Shown: in pieces, positions 17,770 through 24,705 of the stretch | How the letters are laid out: every line of letters begins with the position of its first letter | Numbering within the stretch: position 1 is the stretch's first letter | Source: Zygnema cylindricum | Taxonomy: Eukaryota > Streptophyta > Zygnematophyceae > Zygnematales > Zygnemataceae | NCBI GenBank assembly: GCA_037447655.1 | Contig: JBBHKE010000111.1 | Coordinates: 1 to 24,705 of the forward strand | Length of the DNA stretch: 24,705 nt | Reading direction: 5' to 3' | The notes under the pieces: generated by a model | Seen by the model: only the letters and a program-made list of their open reading frames with translations | Databases searched by the model: none | Told to the model about the DNA's origin: nothing | Program-made: the position numbers and the translations under genes

Positions 17770-18888
17770 GCTATATCCATTGAGTTTGAAATTTCTCGTC
17801 CAATTGAGAATTAGCGCCACAGATAAAGTCTTATAATCCCTATCCATCATAGGGGTCTATGGTTCCGCTGACCAAAAGACGGATTTGGCTTGATCTGCAC
17901 GATCTATTTTCTCTCCTTTTGAGTGAATCTCCTCTCCGAAGGCGTGGATGAACATTTCTTCCGGTAGGTTATGGGAAGAAGCCAGTGTCTTCACGTGAGT
18001 GAAAGCGTAGGGCATTAGATGCCTTACTAAAATCATTGCTGGTTTGGAGGGAGGAGGTTGAGTTTTTTGCTACGAAATGGGGGAATCAGCTGGTTCCTCC
18101 GATTGTTCCTGCCCCCCCCACCTCTCTTCCTCACTTTCCTTGTCGGATTTTGGGTCAAAGGGTGTTTCTACTGTTTTATCCTCCGGGCGCTCCGCCAAGT
18201 ATTTTTCGAACCAGTCTTGGTTGTTCCAATTTTCCTCCTCCTTTGCTTGTTTTTCCATCTCTCTTGTGTTTGTTGGCTTGTAATTCTCAAATCAGGGAGG
18301 CAATTTCTTAGCGGCCGGGGGAGGCGGGTTTCCGAGACCTCTTTTATCGTTCAAAATGATTGCCTTGGGGGTGAAGGACAAAGGTCTAGTGGTTTTCCGG
18401 TTGTGGTCTCCTTGAGCCAGTCTTTGCTTGTCTCTTCTCTGCGTTGATGTTGAGTTATGAAGCTGCATGCGACTGTCTCCCACGCCGACATTCCATGCTC
18501 TAGAAAGGAAGGTTTGACCCTGGTGCGCTTTAAGAGGTTCCATGTCCCACCCCATCACATCGTCATCGTCTTCGCCCACCGCGGTTTCCTGTTCTAGCTC
18601 CGCCAGCTTTTGTAGTAACTCTTGTTTTCTCTGGTGGAGTTTTTGAGTGGTCGTCAAAGCAGGTGTTCGGAAGGAAGATCCCAACCGCAGGGCAGCTAAT
18701 TCTACAGCCATTGTGGCCATTTGCTGGCTCTGCTGCTGGATCATAATCTCCGGGGTGAGTTTTGCTTCACCTGTTGGCTGTCGTTCCGGACCTTCCGTGG
18801 CGGGGCATCCCCAAGGGTAAAGAAGGTGGAGCAGGAGATGGTTAACGGCAGTTTCACCTTCGCTGGTGAATAGTGCATACTGCATCAT
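17770..18888 (-). pseudogene. Acidic linker between nucleocapsid and protease
   Basis: The frame 18292-18888 continues from the second zinc knuckle (MMQYALFTSEGET). It has a Gln-rich, coiled-coil-like part (IMIQQQSQQMATMAVELAAL; LHQRKQELLQKLAELEQE) and an acidic patch (GEDDDDVMGWD). After a stop, 18070-18258 is highly charged (KQAKEEENWNNQDWFEKYL, then KESEEERWGGQEQ). The next piece down to 17770 reads LPEEMFIHAFGEEIHSKGEK and LSVALILNWTRNFKLNGYS. I recognise no enzyme here. It is a linker region of the polyprotein, with helices that could multimerise. Confidence 0.6.
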
Positions 18889-20037
18889 TTCCTTTGGGAC
18901 CCCATTCTTTCGGAAACACTACCCTTCCTTGTGACCCATGAAACCACAAGGTTCACACTTGGAGCCCTCGGTGGTGTATTTTCCCCTCAATTCATAGGAG
19001 ATTTGTGCGACATTAAATTTTGGAAGTTTGATTTGTCGCAACTAGGCTTGTGACATTTTTGCAGTTTCGGATAGGGGTGTAGGACGGTAATTATCTTTGT
19101 TCACCGGTGTTTTATCTTACGATCCACCTCCTTGTGTCCTTTTTTGCTGCTTCTTGGTCCTTTCAGCTCTCTTTTTTTCCCATTCCTTTTGCTTGAGAGC
19201 TAGTTCTGGTTTGAGTTTCCGGGGGCAGCGCTTCCATCCATGACCTGTTTGTAGACAATTTAAAGAGTTGTATAGGAAGACACGGTAATTGGCCCCCATT
19301 GCGGGTTCGGATCCACTATCCACCACCCGTTTCCCCTTAAGCTTCCATAAAGCTATGAGTTCTGCCGACTCATCATTTTCAGGAGGCATTTCTCTGGCAA
19401 ATCTTGCAAAGTTTCCCCTGGTTTTGCCGGTTACCTCTTTCTTTAGGGCCTCTCTATGAACGAAATGGTCGTAAAGATTCATTGCGGCCAGCGAGATTTA
19501 TTTAGCGGATGGATTGACGTCCTAAATGGCCTGTCCGGCAATCCAATTATCGAGGGTTGTTTGCCCCGTGGGTCCGAATGAATTTCAAACCGTGATAAAG
19601 TATTTGGTTCCCATAGGTGGGAGATCAATGATTGATAGTTTTGTCTTTTGACAAAGTCTTGACAATCTGTTGAAAAGAGTCTAGGGTGTTTCACTTATTT
19701 GGCAACGCAATTCCGTAAATTCCTTGATAGCTGATTCATTCCTTTCACTGTAAAAGAGCCTCCAGTTGTTCAAAAGAGTAAGACTGCCTCATCAAAGATA
19801 GGGTCTAAAATTTTGATGCTGGGAGCCATCAGCAGAGGTTGTCACTCTTTGTAATCTGCTTAATCGCCCCCAGCGAGATAATTTACCATCATAGGGAAGA
19901 GGGTGGTTTTGAAGTCATCTGGAATTGTTCCCCTCTTAAATTTGTTTCTCGGATTGTGTGAAAGATTTCCACAATAATTCGAAATCGGAGAAAGCAATCC
20001 CCAAACTGTCCCCAGTAAAAATCCTTACATCATCCAT
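18889..20037 (-). pseudogene. gag: Gag capsid-like part and two separated CCHC knuckles
   Basis: From the right, frames read DDVRIFTGDSLGIAFSDFEL, then SAIKEFTELRCQISETP, LFNRLSRLCQKTKLSII and TLDNWIAGQAI, with the helical pattern of a retrotransposon capsid. The frame 19117-19482 continues with NLYDHFVHREALKKEV and FARFAREM. A zinc knuckle SLNCLQTGHGWKRC lies at 19225-19266; its first Cys is Ser (TGT to TCT). A Lys/Arg-rich basic stretch follows (KQKEWEKKRAERTKKQQKR). About 89 codons later a second knuckle, CEPCGFMGHKEG and a final Cys, lies at 18916-18957, with a TAG stop inside. Together they mark this as the nucleocapsid part of Gag. Stops and shifts interrupt it several times. Confidence 0.75.
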
Positions 20038-22252
20038 TTACTCCTCCTCTGCGAGGTTGGTAAACAGGGGCCAAGAAAGCTGGGTGGGATTGACAAAATG
20101 AACCGGTGAAATGACCCCTGGAACCGCGTCTTCGGGATCCGGACGGCCTTCTCCTCCGCTAGGATAGGCGGGTGAAATTTTGGTTATCCTTCCCCCCTCT
20201 GAGTATGGTCTGGTTGATAAAGGAGAATTTGGATACCTGGCTCTTCTAAATCCAGGAGCGTATTGTTCCTCCTTTAGAACGGTCTCCACTGATGGGATGT
20301 GGAGAGGAGGTCTGCCCGTAGTTTGTGGAATTGACGGTGGCGGAGACGGGGACAGAGACTGATGAGGCCCTGTAGAAAAAGGGGTATGTCTCCCGTTTCG
20401 CCTCCTAGATGTCTCTGAAGGTAGAATTCATAGGCTAGAAGAGGGAGAACGTCGATGAGGCGGGGAGTAGACAGGTACGTCGTATTTGTAGGGTAGAACT
20501 GGCGGATTTGGGGACCCACAGACGGCGGCTGCTGGAGAAACGGATGGAGAAGGACTATCCCTGGGCTCTGTGGTGGGACCTGGGGAGTGAGAGGAATGAG
20601 GAGGAGGAGAAGGTGGAAAATCTGAGGGTATCCCGGAAGATGGAAAAGGTAGTGTTGACGCCCTCAAGAGAATGTGAATCCTCTCGTCTCGTCGTAACTC
20701 CACCAAAGCCTCCACGGCAAAAGCAACCTCCACTGATACAAAGGTAGGCTGTCCTTGGGGCAGAGAAGCGCACTCAATTAGTAAATGTGCACCTAAACCC
20801 ATCATGTTAAGCCATATGGTTTCCTTCCTTTCCCGCTGAAGGGGAGATTCCGATCTAGGTCTCGGTGAAATCCTTGGAGCCTGAGTTGCATGCAAAGTGG
20901 CTTGACCCCGTGGTGGCCTTCCCACAAAAGGACTTGTCCTTTGAGGAGTGGCTACCTGTCCCCTAAGTATTCCTCCTACCCTCCGTTTAGCCTCTTGAAC
21001 CTCTTGAGTTAGAATCAGTTCCTGTTCCAATGCCTCCTTCCTTTCCTTTTCAAGAGCCTCCCAGTCTATGGTGACGGGTGCGGTCCCCGCAGTAGCCAGA
21101 CTCTGCGATCACAAAATGTCAACTAGTTTCTGGGTGCTCTTCACTACCCCTGAGAGATCCGCAATCCCTAAACGTGGTGCTTCAAAGTCGGTGGGTATTG
21201 AACGCCACAACCCTTCGGAAGGTTGAACAACCGATGCTGAAGGAGATAGGGGGGTCGGAGAGATTGAGGCTGAAGGGGAAAACGGCACCTCTTTTGGTCG
21301 AGGAGCGAACTTGCCCTTGTGATCCCGATGATCGAACTGATTCACTCTCTTTGGCTCTGGTAACCCATGCTAGCTTATCCTTCCTCCCACTCGGGGTTCG
21401 AGATGTTGCCCTGCCCCTGGACGGTCTGCTAGTTGCAGTGTCAAGAGATTTGGTGGGTTGCTGGCATGAAATTGAGAGCATCCCTTGTTGCTCCCGGACG
21501 GAGGTCAAAGAGTCGCTCTCGGATGAACTACTCAAGATCTCAACGACACCTCCCATTGGCATACAGTCTTGGCTATATCAGTTCCGGCTACCCGCTGCAC
21601 CAACTCATTCTTAACCTTCAACCCATGGAGATTGTGAAGGGCTAAGATCTCTTTTCGACCTGGTCGGGTAGTGTCTGCAAGTACCTCCAGATCTATGTAC
21701 ATTTCTGTTGTTGGGGCCTTAGATCTAGTATAACAACCGATTTGGGGAGTTGACCAGGGACCGCTTCCTTGTGGGCCAACCCTTTTCTACATGATTTAGG
21801 AGATAATGGAGGTCTCTCCACCTTCTCCGCGGCTATGGCTTTGGCAGCTTCGGACAAAGTTGGGAAATTTTTGGAAGAAAAGACAAGTGGAGGTGGATGA
21901 GAGGGTCTCTCCTCTAGCTCCTCCAGAGAATATTCAGCTGCAACGGTTGGAGGCACCATTCCCTTAAGAAACTGCTCAATGTGCAACGGGGAGCCAAATG
22001 ACGCTGGTTCCTCGGGCACTTGTGACTCTTCTTCCTAGGTCCCTACTTCTTGTCGCTTTTGCTCTTCCGCTCTGACGCCCGGAAGACTCTTATCGTGAAC
22101 TTCTCCTCCTCCCATAGCTGACTGGGAAAAAAAGAGTTAAATTGTGTTATAAAAGTACTTCGCCCTGAGCACCTATCCTCTTTAACTAAAGAGACATGTT
22201 GATGTTTCAATACTGTGACAGTCTGTTGAAAGTTTAACAATGATCCCCTCAA
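20038..22252 (-). pseudogene. gag: Long N-terminal Gag region, Ser/Pro-rich with coiled coil
   Basis: Successive minus-strand frames at 22043-22252, 21693-22019, about 21530-21700, 21182-21562, 21109-21345, 20428-21030 and 20038-20289 join with small shifts into one coding sense. Notable pieces are PLHIEQFLKGMVPPTVAAEY, an amphipathic EILALHNLHGLKVKNELVQR, a Ser-rich stretch (EILSSSSESDSLTS), a coiled-coil-like EALEKERKEALEQEL, and Pro/Ser-rich linkers such as PPSPPPHSSHSPGP. None is a domain I can name. Position before the capsid part makes it the N-terminal part of the same polyprotein. No ATG start is certain; the first frame opens with a TTG at 22252. Plus-strand frames over it are shadows. 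Confidence 0.6.
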
Positions 22253-23662
22253 AATCCGCTATTCTAGTATAAAAGCTTCTGGTAGTCGGACCCAAAGAAG
22301 ACCTAACCGAAGCCCCAAAAATAATACCAAAGGGAGAACTAAGATACTTCCACTCAAAAGGATGAAATGAAAATCAATATAAATATGCTGACTCTGAATT
22401 AACAATATAACCTTGCCCTTAGAAAAAAATAGAGAATAAAGGTAGAATATGGAATAATAGCAAGCGAGCTCAACCTACCCCCAAAACGTAACGAGGACAA
22501 CAAAAGAAGTCAAAATCTCCCCTGGAAGACACCGAAAATAGGTAAGGCCTCCTTAACTCCTCTCTTTCCGCGACCCGGAACGGGCAAGACCCTTCTCGGT
22601 TTCCAACAAACACCAGTCCCAAATCGCCCAAACAGGAAAGATAGTGCCAACCACCCGACCGGACTAGGATTTCCACAAAGGAAGGATGCAAAACCAAGAT
22701 GGCAAAAGGGTCACAATCACATACAAAAACAAAAGTTCTCCACAATAAAATTTGCTGGAATTTCTAGTGTTTTTCTTAAGAGACAGTACTGAAACAGCAA
22801 CCTGTCTCCTTCGGCCCCAAGTGCCTTATACAAGCAGAGTTTGTCCTACCGAAAGTGCCGAAGTCAAAGCAATACCATGATCCAATCAGAGGCAAGGAAT
22901 TGTTATCGTACGGACATAAGACAAAACAGGTTCTACTACACTTAGGGCAAAAAGTTATGCGACTATTTTCAGCTAGATTGCAAGCAAATTGTCATTCTAT
23001 GATACACTCTTGAGCACAAAGTTCTGAAATGGACGTGAAACGCCTAAATTTGACTTAAGGTAATAAATGCTTTGCCTGTCTGGTGGACCAAAACTAACCT
23101 CTTACAGACAGCCAACAGCAAAATCTATAAGATTATCCTAAAAGTTACGCAGCGTTCCACAATGTAGTCCCCAAAGTGGCAGGTTGAAACTGATTGTATG
23201 TAACAAAAAGGTTATAAACGTGACACCTGCCCTTCCGGCCTCCGCCAGGCTGAAATAAATTGCAATCATGTTTGGAAAAAAGGGATCTGATCCGGCTGGT
23301 ACTCCTTCAATTCTAACCATTAGGGGAGAAGAGGCCCCTGAAATCCATGGTGATTAGAGAAGTGCCGGTAAAGCCAAGAGCTTGAAGAATAGGACTTAGC
23401 ATATTTCTCGGTAGACCATCTCTCTCTTTGAGAGTCTGTATAAATTGGCATTTTTGCCACCTGATAACTTATCGGCTGGTTGGCCGCTTTCAGTGATTCT
23501 TTTTGCTACACGCTCATGAGAGTCCATGCTTTAATGGGGTTTTCTCAGTGTGTCAATTTGTGTGCTTGAGCAGCAGTGGTTCTGCCGAAAAGTGGGTTAG
23601 TTAAAACTATCTAGAGGCTTCCTAAATACTTTAGTCCAATGGAGGACACATAACTGCAAGTT
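22253..23662. other. Non-coding region between the two elements
   Basis: I see no supported gene. By position it should contain the 5' leader or LTR of the minus-strand methyltransferase element and the 5' leader or LTR of the plus-strand copia remnant. A TATA-like gtctgtataaattgg lies near 23436-23450 on the plus strand. I could not find direct copies of its sequence elsewhere in the window that would define LTRs. Minus-strand frames at 22470-22745 and 23138-23320 carry no recognisable motif. Confidence 0.45.
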
Positions 23663-24420
23663 ATGGGCTCACCCTATACAGTGCCCACCTTCAATGGATC
23701 TAGATTCATCTATTGGGAAGCCATGATGATGAGGGCTTTGTGCAAAAAACGATATAGGGGTATTGTCAGTGGCCAAGTGAAACATCCACCTCAAGGAACT
23801 CCATCGGGGTTTGGTGGAGTAAGGTTTTCTGGAGCAACATCTGCTACAGCGGAGGATGCAGATGATAGGGACAGCAGTGTCAATGTAAAAGGGAAAGGGA
23901 AAAGATGCTTTTTACTCCTATTGCCCCTAATACCACAACACCAGAAGCCGCAGCCGTGATGACCACGGAGAACGATACCCAAACGTGGGAAGACATCAAC
24001 ATGGCTGCCAAATACTTCATTCTACGACACCTCACTGAGGCTTTGGCGACCACTCACCTTCACATTTACAAGGCTGAGGAGTTGTGGGTGAGTTTGGTGG
24101 AGATCTATAGAGCTGGCAATATTCATGAGCTCTAGTTGGCAAAACAGAAGTTAGGGAACTATACTTACAAAGGGGGAAAGATGTTAGACTACTGTAATGA
24201 TCTCTCTTGTCTGTATATGGGGATGGAGAGTGCTGGGTGGAATGGTACAAAGAAGACGAAAGTTAACACTCTCATCATGAAGTTTCCCAACGAGTATGAA
24301 AACATTGTGTACCGTGTAAAGGAAATGATTGACAGTTCATGGAAGTATAAAAACGTGGTCCGGATGATACTTGTGCAAAAAAACACAATTAAGATTAGAA
24401 GAGGGGGAAAGAGCATCTAA
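23663..24420 (+). pseudogene. gag: Second Ty1/copia Gag remnant
   Basis: The ATG at 23663 opens MGSPYTVPTFNGSRFIYWEA, the usual copia Gag start (xFxGxxYxxW). Then comes a Gly/Ser/Asp-rich stretch. A frameshift near 23905 leads to a frame reading TWEDINMAAKYFILRHLTEA, the AEELWVSLVEIY motif (normally AxxxWxxLxxxY) and a TAG at 24133-24135. The reading goes on with LGNYTYKGGKMLDYCNDL, TLIMKFPNEYENIV (LxxLPxxY) and stops at 24418-24420 with KIRRGGKSI. Nucleocapsid, protease, integrase and RT are absent; repeat R3 follows within about 20 bases. It is a different copia lineage from the one at 12926, sharing only the family pattern. Confidence 0.78.
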
Positions 24421-24439
24421 GCTCTACCTGCAAGAGCAA

Positions 24440-24500
24440 ACCACTCCAGACTCGACCGGTAGAACAAGGTGTAGCCGTCAGCTCTAACCGGTTTGTCGTA
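24440..24500 (-). other. tRNA-like module in R3
   Basis: The minus strand reads cgacaaaccggttagagc, like an A box and D-arm, then the same anticodon-arm-like tgacggctac, and ggtcgagtctgg at the B-box place. The A-box part agrees with R2 better than the B-box part. It supports the module as an inherited part of the R family. Confidence 0.45.
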
Positions 24501-24705
24501 GAAGTTCGTTAAGATATATAGGGTTTGATATATACTTAAATTGTGACAGTATCCTGAAACCGATTAACTGAATTATAAAAGAAAGAACATATAACTAGTT
24601 AAAATACTGTGCCTACATGATTTTGCACGAATCGGATATTTGATTCGATGACTGACATTTAATGTCGGATTTAATCCAACGGCATATGTCGGCGTCGAAA
24701 TTCCG
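24440..24705. repeat. Repeat R3, third copy of the R family, cut by the window end
   Basis: From about 24455 to the end it aligns with R2 (15278-15540), about 85% identical by eye, including agccgtcagctctaaccggt, gttcgttaagatatatag, accgattaactgaattataa and tttaatccaac. The part of R2 left of the tRNA-like module is missing, and the copia gag remnant stands in its place. The tRNA-like module is present at about 24440-24500 on the minus strand. Confidence 0.8.

Larger units (their letters stand above)
15772..22252 (-). mobile_element. Gag-protease-DNA methyltransferase retroelement, decayed
   Basis: All coding sense in this stretch is on the minus strand and follows one plan: long Ser/Pro-rich Gag, capsid-like part, two CCHC knuckles, acidic linker, retropepsin-like domain, spacer, and a C5 DNA methyltransferase. 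Its base composition is visibly more GC-rich than the left half of the window. No reverse transcriptase, RNase H or integrase motif was found in any minus-strand frame, and no LTR pair could be recognised. It may therefore be a non-autonomous element, or one truncated on its 3' side at the border with R2. Element limits are those of the coding-like sequence, not proven termini. Confidence 0.75.

Noticed and set aside
20180-21645. Several plus-strand frames
   Set aside because: Shadows of the Ser/Pro-rich minus-strand Gag; no motif of their own.
22470-22745. 91-codon minus-strand frame rich in Phe, Val and Cys
   Set aside because: No recognisable family and no continuity with the gag sense; it lies in leader- or LTR-like sequence.

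Overview
This window looks like repeat-rich nuclear DNA from a eukaryote, most likely a streptophyte (plant or charophyte green alga). Nearly everything recognisable is decayed retroelement: a chromodomain Ty3/gypsy element whose PBS starts like the initiator-Met type, two Ty1/copia remnants, and a gag-protease element that also carries a cytosine-5 DNA methyltransferase. No host gene, rRNA, true tRNA or CRISPR array is supported. Every coding region carries stops and frameshifts, so all are annotated as pseudogenes. The lineage is an inference: methyltransferase capture by retrotransposons has been reported from charophytes and dinoflagellates, and the copia and chromovirus types favour the green lineage.

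Layout. 1-729: AT-rich non-coding flank. 730-8910: a complete, old chromovirus on the minus strand, with LTRs at 730-1544 and 8094-8910, PBS, PPT, and gag, zinc knuckles, protease, RT, RNase H, integrase and chromodomain in the usual order. Its gag is split by a foreign non-coding insert at about 5775-6290. Its leader holds a regular 20-bp near-palindromic tandem array beside the PBS. 8911-10445: two tandem copies (plus a partial third) of a roughly 700-750 bp non-coding repeat with internal inverted repeats. 11008-11786, 15066-15770 and about 24440-24705: three copies (R1, R2, R3) of another repeat family, each with a tRNA-like module on the minus strand. 12926-15060: plus-strand copia remnant (gag, protease, integrase; no RT), between R1 and R2.

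About 15772-22252: minus-strand element with a long Ser/Pro-rich gag, two separated CCHC knuckles, a retropepsin-like domain and then a C5 methyltransferase with recognisable motifs I, II, IV, VI, VIII, IX and X (16150-17211). No RT, RNase H or integrase is visible in it. 23663-24420: second copia gag remnant, running directly into R3.

The methyltransferase-bearing element is the main point of interest. Such an element could in principle methylate its own or host DNA. This copy is dead: its SAM-binding motif I is degraded and the frame is broken several times, although the catalytic Cys of motif IV and the Glu of motif VI are still encoded.
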